64,000 bases of DNA from Roseovarius sp. GTDB taxonomy: Bacteria > Pseudomonadota > Alphaproteobacteria > Rhodobacterales > Rhodobacteraceae. The position numbers and the translations under genes are program-made. Under the pieces are notes generated by a model that made no database searches, was not told where the DNA came from, and saw only the letters and a program-made list of their open reading frames with translations. The stretch spans positions 310,001-374,000 of the forward strand of contig JAJFIA010000001.1 in NCBI GenBank assembly GCA_021775255.1, given 5' to 3'. This document shows, in pieces, positions 27,482 through 36,268 of the stretch; positions within the stretch are counted from its first letter, which is position 1; each line of letters begins with the position of its first letter.

Positions 27482-29170
27482 TCAGCCATGCTCTTCTGCC
27501 GCGGTTTCCGCCAGCGCCCGATTATAGGCCTTGAGCGCATCAACATGAAACAACGCTCCCCATAATTCCGGCGGCTCGCCCTCGCCGCCAAGGGTTACCA
27601 CCGGAATGAACGCCACGCCCGAGCGGTCAAACACCGGCATCGCGGCCTCTAATGTGGTATTGCCGTCGATATAGACCCCGTCCTCGATCAGGGTCCAGCA
27701 ATCCTCCTCCGGTGCGGCGTGTTCATCACCGGTTTTGCGCATCAGGCTGGCAACGCCGAACATTGCCAGCAGATAGGCCTGCGGCCCGGCGGCCAGATGA
27801 ATATTGCGGCGCTCAAGCTGGGTAAGGAAAAACGACCGGTCCACCAGCCTTGAGCCAAGTGCTGTTGAAATCGACACCGCCACCATCACCGCCAGCCCGG
27901 TCTGCCAGTCGCCGGTCAGCTCAAACACGATCAGCGTGGTCGAGATCGGCGCGCCCAGCACTGCCGCCGCCACCGCCCCCATGCCCGCCAGCGCATAAAG
28001 CGTGTGCGAGCCTGACGAGTCGGGGAAAATCCCGGTGGCAATCAGCCCAAACGCGAGCCCCGTCAGCGCGCCAATCATCAGCGAGGGCGAAAATATCCCG
28101 CCGCCCATGCGTCCGCCAAAGGTGATCGCCACTGCCATAACCTTGAGCACGGCAAACACGATCGCCTCGTGCCAGATAAGCTTGCCGGTCAATGCCGCCG
28201 AAGTGGTTTCATAGCCCACCCCGATGATATGCGGAAATCCGATGGCCAATATCCCTAGAAGCCCCCCCGCCAGCGCCGGCCTGAGCCAGCGCGGGATGCC
28301 ACTGCGGGCCTGCAGATGATCGCCGATGTCCTCGACAAAAAAGACAGCATACATCAAAGCACTGGCCACCAGCCCACACACCAGACCCAAAAGCAGGAAG
28401 GCCGGCAATTCCGCATAAAAACTCAGCCCGCTGGCCAGCGGCAGGGTGAATTCGGTGATGTCGCCAAACGCCAGCCGGTTGATCACAGTACCCGCCACGC
28501 TGGCAATCACGATGGGGGCAAAGGCATGAACGGCAAAATGCCTGAGCACCACCTCAAGCGCAAAAAGCGCGCCTGCGATTGGCGCGTTGAACGAGGCCGA
28601 AACCGCCGCCGCCACGGCACAGCCCAGCAGATCACGGCCGGTTATGCCGCTGGCATTGATCCGGATGCAGATCCAGGTCGATATGACCCCGGCGATATGC
28701 ACCACCGGCCCCTCGCGCCCGCTTGAGCCCCCGGTGCCCAAGGTAATCAGCGAGGCCGCGGCCGAGGCAATCCCCTCACGACACTCAACCCGGCCTTCGC
28801 GTAATGCCGCCCCCTCTATCACGTCTGACACCGACCGCACCCGCCCGTCAGCGGTGAAATGGTGCAGGATCAATCCAACGGCAAACCCGCCCAGAATGGG
28901 AATGATCAACAGCCAGTACCATGGCAAAAGCCCGGCAATGGTATTGATATGGGCCACATCATCACTGCCATAAGCCAGCCCCTGCAAGGCCGTGATCCCC
29001 TTGCGGAAAAACAAAGCGGCAAAGCCTGCGGCAATGCCTATGATCAGCGCGATCAGCCAGAACTGAAACTGGCCTGGGCCGCGCGTGCGCAACACTTTCC
29101 ATCCCGCGCTGGTTCTGTCCATCGCCAGGGCTCGCTTTTCGGCCCATATTGATTTTTCCGCATCGGCCAT
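27482..29170 (-). CDS. ClC-type chloride channel/transporter with C-terminal CBS-like region
   Basis: A 562-residue inner-membrane protein. The selectivity motifs of the ClC family are present: GTGGSSGREGPVVHIAG (with the gating glutamate), GGGIFSPSLMIGALTG (GxFxP) and ISTTLIVFELTGD. After the membrane domain comes a cytoplasmic tail of about 150 residues, with one recognisable CBS-like segment (VYIDGNTTLEAAMPVFDRSG). Whether it is a Cl-/H+ exchanger or a channel is not decided by what is visible. The start at 29170 (MADAEKSIW) is a choice; the ribosome site is weak and ATG at 29122 is an alternative. It is divergent from the flavoprotein gene at 29261. Confidence 0.87.
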   Translation of the reverse strand: MADAEKSIWAEKRALAMDRTSAGWKVLRTRGPGQFQFWLIALIIGIAAGFAALFFRKGITALQGLAYGSDDVAHINTIAGLLPWYWLLIIPILGGFAVGLILHHFTADGRVRSVSDVIEGAALREGRVECREGIASAAASLITLGTGGSSGREGPVVHIAGVISTWICIRINASGITGRDLLGCAVAAAVSASFNAPIAGALFALEVVLRHFAVHAFAPIVIASVAGTVINRLAFGDITEFTLPLASGLSFYAELPAFLLLGLVCGLVASALMYAVFFVEDIGDHLQARSGIPRWLRPALAGGLLGILAIGFPHIIGVGYETTSAALTGKLIWHEAIVFAVLKVMAVAITFGGRMGGGIFSPSLMIGALTGLAFGLIATGIFPDSSGSHTLYALAGMGAVAAAVLGAPISTTLIVFELTGDWQTGLAVMVAVSISTALGSRLVDRSFFLTQLERRNIHLAAGPQAYLLAMFGVASLMRKTGDEHAAPEEDCWTLIEDGVYIDGNTTLEAAMPVFDRSGVAFIPVVTLGGEGEPPELWGALFHVDALKAYNRALAETAAEEHG

Positions 29171-29260
29171 TAACCAAATCCATCCCACTTGCGCAGACAC
29201 GCTTCCCCCGGCCGGTCGCATCGCCTAATGTGCCCTTGCAATTCCGCAGAAAGGCCACGT

Positions 29261-30631
29261 ATGAGCATCCAGCATGTCATCGCCGAGTTAACCACTTTAT
29301 TAGGCCAACGGGTGAGCCGCTCCAAGTCCGATCTTGATATTCACGGGCAAAGCGAAACCCATTTCCCGCTAACCCCGCCCGATGTGGTTGTGTATCCTGA
29401 GAATACTGAAGAAGTTTCGCGGATTGTGAAGATATGCGCCAACCACCGGTGCCCGTTGATTGGGTGGGGCATCGGCAGCTCACTTGAAGGTCAGGCACAG
29501 GCGTTGCATGGCGGTGTTTGCGTCGATTTCACCCGGATGAACAAAATCATCAGCATTCATCAGGCCGATATGGATGTGGTGCTGCAACCGGGCGTGACCC
29601 GTGAGGCCCTGAACGACGAATTGCGCGCGACGGGGCTGTTCTTTCCGGTGGATCCCGGTGCCAACGCCACCCTTGGCGGCATGGCCTCGACCCGCGCCAG
29701 CGGCACCACCACGGTGCGCTATGGCAGCATGCGCCACAATGTGCTGGCGCTTGAAGTGGTGACGGCCAATGGCGACATAATCCGCACCGGCAGCCGCGCC
29801 CGCAAATCTTCGTCCGGCTATGATCTCACCGGGTTGTTCGTGGGGGCCGAGGGCACATTGGGCCTGATCACCGAGCTCACATTGCGCCTTCAGGGCCAGC
29901 CCGAGGCCATCGCCAGCGCGGTCTGTGCCTTCAGGGACATATCCGGCGCGGTGGCGGCAGTGATTGACACCATACAGATGGGCCTGCCGATGGCACGGAT
30001 TGAGCTGATGGATACCAGCAGCGTTATCGCCGTCAATGCCTATTCCGGCAGCGATCTGGCTGAAACCCCACATCTTTTGCTTGAATTTCACGGCTCCGAG
30101 GCCGGCGTTGCCGAGCAATCTCAGACCTTTGGTGAAATTGCCGCTGAACATGGTGGATCAGGTTTTGAATGGGCCACCAAATCCGAGGATCGTAACGCGC
30201 TTTGGGCGATGCGCCACAATGCCTATCACGCCATCAAGGCCGCCCGCCCCGGCGTGCGCGCGGTGGTTACGGATGTCTGTGTGCCGATCTCAAATCTGGC
30301 CGAGGTGATCACTGAAACCTGCCTTGATCTGGAGCGCTCAGGCATAGATGCACCGCTTGTGGGCCATGTGGGCGACGGCAATTTTCACACCTCCCTGATG
30401 TTTGGGGATGATGCCGAGCTTGAAGCCATCCTTGCCGCCTCGCACCGCATGGTCAAACGCGCTTTGGCGTATGGCGGCACCGCCACGGGCGAGCACGGCG
30501 TGGGCCAGGGCAAACTGCGCTATATGCAAGAAGAACATGGGGCCGCGTGGGGGGTCATGGGGTTGATCAAACAGGCGCTTGACCCTGACAACATCATGAA
30601 TCCGGGGAAACTGGTGCCACCGAGAAATTAA
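29261..30631 (+). CDS. FAD-linked oxidoreductase, D-lactate dehydrogenase/GlcD family
   Basis: A 456-residue flavoprotein. The FAD_binding_4 domain includes VVVYPENTEEVSRIVKICA, LIGWGIGSSLEGQA, VDPGANATLGGMASTRASG and YDLTGLFVGAEGTLGLITEL. The C-terminal FAD-oxidase domain ends with VGHVGDGNFHTSL, GTATGEHGVGQGKL and LDPDNIMNPGKLV. It is typical of cytochrome-linked D-lactate dehydrogenases, which oxidise D-2-hydroxyacids and feed electrons to the respiratory chain. Glycolate oxidase subunit GlcD is an alternative, but glcE/glcF are absent nearby. The start at 29261 has AGAAAGG upstream; the 24-residue extension is rejected. Confidence 0.87.
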   Translation: MSIQHVIAELTTLLGQRVSRSKSDLDIHGQSETHFPLTPPDVVVYPENTEEVSRIVKICANHRCPLIGWGIGSSLEGQAQALHGGVCVDFTRMNKIISIHQADMDVVLQPGVTREALNDELRATGLFFPVDPGANATLGGMASTRASGTTTVRYGSMRHNVLALEVVTANGDIIRTGSRARKSSSGYDLTGLFVGAEGTLGLITELTLRLQGQPEAIASAVCAFRDISGAVAAVIDTIQMGLPMARIELMDTSSVIAVNAYSGSDLAETPHLLLEFHGSEAGVAEQSQTFGEIAAEHGGSGFEWATKSEDRNALWAMRHNAYHAIKAARPGVRAVVTDVCVPISNLAEVITETCLDLERSGIDAPLVGHVGDGNFHTSLMFGDDAELEAILAASHRMVKRALAYGGTATGEHGVGQGKLRYMQEEHGAAWGVMGLIKQALDPDNIMNPGKLVPPRN

Positions 30632-30643
30632 TGCGCTCCGCAG

Positions 30644-30702
30644 CCCCGGACCTGATCCGGGGCCTCTCGGCCAACCCGGAGATCCCGGGTCAAGCCCGGG
30701 AT
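30644..30702. repeat. Double-hairpin dispersed repeat, family B, copy 2
   Basis: A 59-nt element between the convergent flavoprotein and recN genes. Hairpin 1 is CCCCGGACCTGATCCGGGG (30644-30662); hairpin 2 (30682-30702) has arms ATCCCGGG/CCCGGGAT. Base changes relative to copy 1 at 25087 keep the stems paired. Confidence 0.8.
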
Positions 30703-30725
30703 AGCGGCAGGTCTGGAATTCGGGC

Positions 30726-32372
30726 TCACCCCGCCATCAACACTTCCGCCGCCGCGCGGGCCTCGTCGGTGATCTTGTCGCCGGAAAGCATGCGCGCAAT
30801 CTCGTCGATGCGTGCGGCGTGGCCAAGGTGCAGAACCCCGGTCAGCGCCTGATCCTTCTCGACCCGTTTTTCCACCCGCCAGTGATGCGCCGCGCGCGCG
30901 GCCACCTGTGGCGAATGCGTCACCACCAGCACCTGCCCGGTTTCGGCAAGCCCAAGCAGCCTGCGCCCCACCGCATCCGCCGTGGCCCCGCCAACACCGC
31001 GGTCTATCTCGTCGAATATCAGTGTGAGGCCGCTTTCCGCCCCCGTCAGGCACACTTTCAACGCCAGCAAAAACCGGCTCAGTTCACCGCCCGAGGCAAT
31101 CTTCGCCAATGGCCCCGAGGGCGCGCCGGGATTGGTGGCCACGCTGAACATCACCTCATCAACCCCCGAAGGCCCGGCCTCCTGAGCCGTGATCAATGTG
31201 CTGAACACCGCCCGCTCCATTTTCAGCGGGGCAAGCTCGGCCATCACGGCCTTGTCCAGCCGTTTTGCCGCCCTGATGCGCGCCGCACTCAGCGTATCGG
31301 CCGCCTTTTCATACGCGGCCTCTGCCTGCGCCAGATCAGCCTGAAGCGCTTCAAGCTCGGCATCTCCCTGATCAAGGGCTGCAAGTTTGGCCTGCAATTC
31401 AGCGGCGAACCCGGCCAGATCATCGGGCTGCACCCCATGTTTGCGTGCCAGCGCCCGGATGGCAAAAAGCCGCTCTTCGGTGGTTTCCAGATCCAGCGGG
31501 CTGAATGTCAGCCGCTCCAGACAGGCGGCAACGCCCAAAGCCGCCTCATCCAGTTCAACCAGCGCCCGGCCCAGGGCTGCAATCGCCCCGTCAAGCTGCC
31601 CCTCAGCCTTGTCATTCACAGCTTCCAGCCAGCGCAGCGCATCGCCTGCACGGGCCTCGGCCCCGTCACCGATGGCCTCTTGTGCTTTAAGTATGTCCTC
31701 GCGAATGCGCTCGGCACCCTGCATCAGGCGGCGGCTTTGATCCAGCTCGGCCTCTTCGCCGGGCTGCGGAGCCAACTGATCCAGTTCTGCCACCGCATGG
31801 CGCAGAAATTCCTCTTCGGCGCGCACAATCTCCAGCGCGGCCTGAGCTTGGGCCAATACTGTGCGTTTTTGCTGTGCTTGCCGCCATGCCTGCCGCGTGG
31901 CATCGCGCATTTGGCTCAACCCACCAAACTCATCCAGCAATTCACGGTGCCCTTTGGGGTTCAAAAGCCCGCGATCATCATGCTGCCCGTGCAATTCCAC
32001 CAATGTGGCCGACAGCCGCCGGAGCACATCGCCCGAGCAGCGCCGGTCATTCACCCAGGCGGTCTTGCGCCCGTCGCGCGCATTCACCCGCCGCAAAACC
32101 AGATCATCCTCATCCGGAAGCCCGGCCTCATGCAATATCGCATGCGCCGGATGCTCGGGGCCAAGCTCAAACACCGCCTGAACCTCGCCCTGATCTGCGC
32201 CTTCGCGCACCAGCTCTGCCCGCCCGCGCCAGCCCAGCACAAAGCCCAGACTATCCAGCAAAATGGATTTGCCGGCGCCGGTCTCGCCGGTCAGCACATT
32301 CAGACCGGGCTGAAAATCCAGCGCCAGATGGTCAATGATCAGCATGTCGCGGATGTCGAGACTTCTCAGCAC
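30726..32372 (-). CDS. recN: DNA repair protein RecN
   Basis: A 548-residue SMC-like ATPase of double-strand break repair. It has MLIIDHLALDFQPGLNVLTG and Walker A GETGAGKSILLDSLG (about residue 30), a long coiled-coil region rich in Ala/Glu/Leu, then the signature motif region ASGGELSRFLLALK and Walker B LTLIFDEIDRGVGG, with VLVVTHSPQVAARA near the end. Size is usual. The start codon is GTG at 32372 with GGAGGG 7 bases upstream. It is downstream of bamD on the same strand with a 15-base gap, so they likely share a transcript, a common arrangement in this order. Confidence 0.95.
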   Translation of the reverse strand: MLRSLDIRDMLIIDHLALDFQPGLNVLTGETGAGKSILLDSLGFVLGWRGRAELVREGADQGEVQAVFELGPEHPAHAILHEAGLPDEDDLVLRRVNARDGRKTAWVNDRRCSGDVLRRLSATLVELHGQHDDRGLLNPKGHRELLDEFGGLSQMRDATRQAWRQAQQKRTVLAQAQAALEIVRAEEEFLRHAVAELDQLAPQPGEEAELDQSRRLMQGAERIREDILKAQEAIGDGAEARAGDALRWLEAVNDKAEGQLDGAIAALGRALVELDEAALGVAACLERLTFSPLDLETTEERLFAIRALARKHGVQPDDLAGFAAELQAKLAALDQGDAELEALQADLAQAEAAYEKAADTLSAARIRAAKRLDKAVMAELAPLKMERAVFSTLITAQEAGPSGVDEVMFSVATNPGAPSGPLAKIASGGELSRFLLALKVCLTGAESGLTLIFDEIDRGVGGATADAVGRRLLGLAETGQVLVVTHSPQVAARAAHHWRVEKRVEKDQALTGVLHLGHAARIDEIARMLSGDKITDEARAAAEVLMAG

Positions 32373-32387
32373 CCTCAGGCCCTCCGG

Positions 32388-33236
32388 TTACAGCCAGCGG
32401 CCCTGAAGCATCTGACGATAGACCTGTTTGAGCCAGTTATCCCCTGTCGCTTCCAGCTTCAGGCCGCGCCCGGTCAGCATTTTATAACTATCCTGATACC
32501 AGTCGGTCGAGCGGAAATTATGGCCCAGAATGGCCCCGGCGGTTTGTGCCTCATCGGTCAGGCCCAGCGACAGATAGGCCTCAACCAGACGGTGCAGGGC
32601 CTCGGCGGTGTGGGTGGTTGTCTGGAAATCCTCAACCACCACCCGAAAACGGTTGATCGCCGCCGTAAAGTTATCCCGGCGCAGGTAATAGCGGCCAACT
32701 TCCATTTCCTTGGCGGCCAGATGATCAAACGCCAGATCAAATTTCAGCGTGGCCGAGCTGGCATACTTGCTGTCGGGATAGACTTCGATCACCTGCCTGA
32801 GCGCCTGTAACGCCTGAAATGTCAGCCCCTGATCCCGGCCCACTTCATCAATCTGATCGTAATAGCTGAGCGCCAGTAGAAATTGCGCATAGGCCGCATC
32901 TTCATCGGTGGGATAGAAATCAATGTAACGCTGTGCAGCGGCGCGGCTTTCTTCGTATTGTTTATCCTGGTGATGCGCAAAAGCCTGCATGATCACCGCG
33001 CGTTTGGCCCATGCGGAATAGGGATAAAGCCGCTCAACCTCGGCAAAGCTCTGGGCCGCCAGATCGGGTTTTTTCTGAGCCAGATCATATTCTCCACGCT
33101 CAAAAATCTGCTTGGCGGTGTATTTTTCATAGTCCAGATTGCCGCGCTCAACGCTTTTTCTGCCACCACAGGCCGTCAATGCCAGGCTCAACACCAATAT
33201 GCCAACCAGCTTTGCCCCAAATTTGCCGATTCTCAT
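32388..33236 (-). CDS. bamD: Outer-membrane protein assembly lipoprotein BamD
   Basis: A 282-residue lipoprotein. The signal peptide ends in the lipobox LALTAC, giving an N-terminal lipidated cysteine at about residue 22. It is followed by TPR-like helices (KQIFERGEYDLAQKKPDLAA, YPTDEDAAYAQFLLALSYYD, YPDSKYASSA) characteristic of the ComL/YfiO family. BamD is the essential partner of BamA in inserting beta-barrel proteins into the outer membrane. The start at 33236 gives a standard signal; GTG at 33248 is less likely. It lies between lpxC and recN in a run of envelope genes. Confidence 0.93.
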   Translation of the reverse strand: MRIGKFGAKLVGILVLSLALTACGGRKSVERGNLDYEKYTAKQIFERGEYDLAQKKPDLAAQSFAEVERLYPYSAWAKRAVIMQAFAHHQDKQYEESRAAAQRYIDFYPTDEDAAYAQFLLALSYYDQIDEVGRDQGLTFQALQALRQVIEVYPDSKYASSATLKFDLAFDHLAAKEMEVGRYYLRRDNFTAAINRFRVVVEDFQTTTHTAEALHRLVEAYLSLGLTDEAQTAGAILGHNFRSTDWYQDSYKMLTGRGLKLEATGDNWLKQVYRQMLQGRWL

Positions 33237-33313
33237 TCCAGAACTCACTTTTATACGTCATGATGCATGGGGCTTGCCCCCCTTGGTGCATGTCCTAGCA
33301 CATAAGTTTCCGG

Positions 33314-33342
33314 TGCAAAATGCCTTTGACGGCATTTCTGCA
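33314..33342 (-). terminator. Stem-loop terminator after lpxC
   Basis: On the minus strand, AAATGCC and GGCATTT pair with a six-base loop (33318-33337), extended outward by TGCA/TGCA. A short T-run follows the stem. It lies 8 bases past the lpxC stop, before bamD. Confidence 0.55.
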
Positions 33343-33349
33343 TATCCTC

Positions 33350-34270
33350 TCAGGCAGCAACAGGTAACGCGTTCCAGTGAACCCCGGCACCGGGCAGGTT
33401 TGCAGCCATACGGGCATCACAGTCAACCATCTCAAAATTGGCCGGATCAGAAAAGACCAAACGCAGCACTTCATTGGTCAGAGCATGACCGGCGCAATGG
33501 CCCTGATAATGCCCAAGAACCGGCGCGCCAGCCAGCCCCAGATCGCCAAGCACATCCAGCATCTTGTGGCGCACCGCCTCATCACGGTGGCGCAGACCAC
33601 CCGGATTGAGAACCCGGGCACCGTCCACAACAACCGCGTTTTCAAACGTGCCTCCAAGGGCCTGCTGATTGGCGTGCATCTGATCAATATCGGCCTTGCG
33701 GCAGAATGTCCGGCTATCGCACAGCTCGCGGACAAAACTGCCATTTGCCATATTCAACATCTTGCTTTGGCGGCCAATCACCGTATCTTCAAATTCAATG
33801 CTGAATTCGATGATCAAATTGGGATGCGGGATCAGGCGGGCCCAGGCCTTGCCATTTCGCACCATAACCGGCCTTAAAATCCGCAAAGCCCGGATAGGGC
33901 GGCCCAAAAATTGCACGCCCCGGCCTAAAATGCCGCGCACAAACGGGGCTGAGCTGCCATCGAGAATTGGGATTTCGGGGCCATCCAATAAAATCCGGGC
34001 GTTATCAATGCCGCAGCCAACCAGCGCCGCCATCACATGCTCAACCGTAGAAACCGAGACACCGCGCGCATTCACAAGCCGCGTGCAAAGCGGTGTTTGA
34101 TCCACCTTATCCCATACTGCCGGCACGCGGTTCTTGTCCCTATCCTGATCAGCCCGGTAAAATACAATTCCGTGATCCGCAGGGGCGGGCAAAATCATCA
34201 CCCGCGCAGGCTTGCCTGAATGCAGGCCCACACCATCAAATGACAAAGATGCGGCGATGGTTTTTTGCAA
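33350..34270 (-). CDS. lpxC: UDP-3-O-acyl-N-acetylglucosamine deacetylase LpxC
   Basis: A 306-residue zinc enzyme catalysing the committed step of lipid A synthesis. Two-repeat LpxC architecture with FDGVGLHSGKPARVMI at the start, the zinc-site histidine in STVEHVMAALVGCGIDN, NGSFVRELCDSRTFC, the second metal motif RHKMLDVLGDLGLAG, and HYQGHCAGHALTNEVLR with the catalytic histidine. Length is normal. It is 224 bases downstream of ftsZ, separated by a terminator, so it probably has its own promoter in that gap. The position after ftsZ is the conserved order of many proteobacteria. Confidence 0.95.
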   Translation of the reverse strand: MQKTIAASLSFDGVGLHSGKPARVMILPAPADHGIVFYRADQDRDKNRVPAVWDKVDQTPLCTRLVNARGVSVSTVEHVMAALVGCGIDNARILLDGPEIPILDGSSAPFVRGILGRGVQFLGRPIRALRILRPVMVRNGKAWARLIPHPNLIIEFSIEFEDTVIGRQSKMLNMANGSFVRELCDSRTFCRKADIDQMHANQQALGGTFENAVVVDGARVLNPGGLRHRDEAVRHKMLDVLGDLGLAGAPVLGHYQGHCAGHALTNEVLRLVFSDPANFEMVDCDARMAANLPGAGVHWNALPVAA

Positions 34271-34444
34271 AATCCGTCCTCAAAAATGCGCCGGCCCAAA
34301 GATATTCCGGCACTCATGCTGTTTAGGCCCGCAATACCAGTCAGACAATTCAATCTTTGCAACGTCCTGAAACATGCCCCTGAAAATTGCGGCGGCATTC
34401 CGCTCAGATCAAATTTCTTTGCTATAAGCCCTTATTTCAAATGC

Positions 34445-34470
34445 AAAAAAGGGCTGCGTGAAGCAGCCCT
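34445..34470 (-). terminator. Intrinsic terminator of ftsZ
   Basis: Read on the minus strand: an 8-bp stem (AGGGCTGC/GCAGCCCT) with a five-base loop (TTCAC), followed by six T residues. It starts 24 bases after the ftsZ stop codon. A textbook intrinsic terminator closing the ftsQ-ftsA-ftsZ transcript. Confidence 0.88.
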
Positions 34471-34494
34471 TTGATGGTGCAATATGTGTTTGGC

Positions 34495-36093
34495 TCAGTT
34501 GGCCTGACGCCGCAGGAAAGCTGGAATTTCGATCTGATCTTCCTCTTCCTCACTATCGGCAACATGCTCATGTCGCGCCATCGGTGCCTCAACCGGGGGT
34601 TGTTGGCGGGCGGGCCGGGCCTCGGCCGCTGCATCGGCAGTGCCATGGCCCGTCATCCGGTTGATCAGGGAATTGATGCCAAAACGCGGGCGCTCGGCAG
34701 AGGTGTCTTGTCTTGACACATGTTCCTGAGGCTCGGGCACCTTGCGCGCGGCGGCATGCAGCCGGGCCATGGCTTCGGGCGACGGTGTGCCCAAAGGCCG
34801 CGCTTTCGGTGCGATATAATCTTCCATATCATCCTCTGCCGCCTCTGACAGGGTGGCAACCTCTTCAACCTGCGGCGCATAGGCCGGGGCGGGAAGATCA
34901 TCACCGGCTTCATCTCTTTGCGCCTCTGATGTGACCGCATCGTCAAACTCGCGCTCAATGGGTGCCGCTTCCGCGTCGTCATCGGGGAACAATGTTGGCT
35001 CCTGCACTTCTGCGCTTGCGGCTACATCCTCTGCGACGGCTTCTTCGGTTGCGGCCTCCTCTTCGATCCCAACCGCCACCGGAACAGCCCGTGAACGGCG
35101 CGGTATGGGGATATCCATCTGCACATCCGAGGCATCAATCCCCGTGGCCACGACACTCACCCGCATCATGCCTTCCATATTCTCATCCAGCGTCGAGCCG
35201 ACGATGATGTTGGCATCCGGATCAACCTCTTCACGTACCCGGTTTGCGGCCTCATCCAGCTCAAACAATGTCAGGTCATGCCCGCCGGTGATGTTGATCA
35301 GCACACCCTTGGCACCGCGCAGGCTGATCTCATCCAGCAGCGGATTGGCAATCGCCTTCTCGGCGGCCTGAACCGCGCGATCTTCGCCGCTGTCTTCGCC
35401 GGTGCCCATCATCGCCTTGCCCATCTCGTCCATCACGGCGCGGACATCGGCGAAATCAAGGTTGATCAACCCGGGCCGGACCATCAGATCAGTAACCCCC
35501 TTAACCCCTTGATAAAGCACATCATCCGCCATGCTGAAGGCTTCGGTAAAGGTGGTTTTTTCATTCGCCAGCCGGAATAGATTCTGGTTGGGAATGATGA
35601 TCAGCGTATCAACCATCCTCTGCAGGGCTTCCACGCCCTCTTCCGCCTGACGCATGCGCTTGGCGCCCTCAAACTGGAACGGCTTGGTGACAACTCCCAC
35701 CGTCAGAACGCCCAGCTCACGCGCCGCCTGCGCAATGATCGGGGCTGCGCCCGTGCCGGTGCCGCCGCCCATTCCGGCAGTGATAAAGCACATATGCGCG
35801 CCGGAAAGATGATCGACGATCTGTTCGATATTTTCCTCAGCCGCCGCTGCGCCCACGCTGGGCCGCGCGCCCGCGCCAAGGCCTTCGGTAACCTTGACCC
35901 CAAGCTGCACCCGGTTTTCCGCATTGCTTTGCTGTAACGCCTGGGCATCGGTATTTGCCACAACAAAATCAACGCCATCCAGCGCCTTTTCAATCATGTT
36001 GTTAACGGCATTCCCGCCAGCCCCGCCGACACCAAAAACGGTGATGCGTGGTTTCAGTTCTTCATGTTGTGGCATTGTGAAATTCAATGTCAT
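34495..36093 (-). CDS. ftsZ: Cell division GTPase FtsZ
   Basis: A 532-residue tubulin homologue that polymerises into the Z-ring. The N-terminal region has [18 protein letters not shown], the tubulin signature [12 protein letters not shown] (about residue 107) and the T7 loop region [15 protein letters not shown]. The globular core ends near residue 320. A very long acidic linker (about 190 residues, Glu/Ala/Asp-rich) precedes the conserved C-terminal peptide EIPAFLRRQ that binds FtsA. Long linkers are usual in alphaproteobacterial FtsZ. The ATG at 36093 matches the family N-terminus (MTLNFTMP). It is 175 bases downstream of ftsA, enough for a separate promoter. Confidence 0.97.
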   Translation of the reverse strand: MTLNFTMPQHEELKPRITVFGVGGAGGNAVNNMIEKALDGVDFVVANTDAQALQQSNAENRVQLGVKVTEGLGAGARPSVGAAAAEENIEQIVDHLSGAHMCFITAGMGGGTGTGAAPIIAQAARELGVLTVGVVTKPFQFEGAKRMRQAEEGVEALQRMVDTLIIIPNQNLFRLANEKTTFTEAFSMADDVLYQGVKGVTDLMVRPGLINLDFADVRAVMDEMGKAMMGTGEDSGEDRAVQAAEKAIANPLLDEISLRGAKGVLINITGGHDLTLFELDEAANRVREEVDPDANIIVGSTLDENMEGMMRVSVVATGIDASDVQMDIPIPRRSRAVPVAVGIEEEAATEEAVAEDVAASAEVQEPTLFPDDDAEAAPIEREFDDAVTSEAQRDEAGDDLPAPAYAPQVEEVATLSEAAEDDMEDYIAPKARPLGTPSPEAMARLHAAARKVPEPQEHVSRQDTSAERPRFGINSLINRMTGHGTADAAAEARPARQQPPVEAPMARHEHVADSEEEEDQIEIPAFLRRQAN

Positions 36094-36157
36094 TGCTCTG
36101 TTCCGCCTGCTGTTATGCCCGCATTCGCCGGCTTTTTTCTGCCTGTACTGCTCTGAT

Positions 36158-36177
36158 CTTACCGGTAAGTACCGGTT
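36158..36177. promoter_or_regulatory. Palindrome and direct repeat upstream of ftsZ
   Basis: CTTACCGGTAAG (36158-36169) is a perfect 12-bp palindrome, and TACCGGT is repeated exactly 10 bp further (36160-36166 and 36170-36176). It lies 65-85 bases upstream of the ftsZ start in the ftsA-ftsZ gap. One-turn spacing on the same DNA face suggests a protein site. Confidence 0.4.
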
Positions 36178-36268
36178 TCGTCACGCAAAAAACGACTGAA
36201 ACCTACTAAATATGGTCTTTTTTTCACCCGATTACGCGGTATTTCGCCGATTTGGCCATATATTGCGG

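Noticed and set aside
30819..32810. 663-codon open frame opposite recN and bamD
   Set aside because: It spans two clear genes on the other strand and has the Pro/Gln/Arg-rich look of antisense to GC-rich coding DNA.
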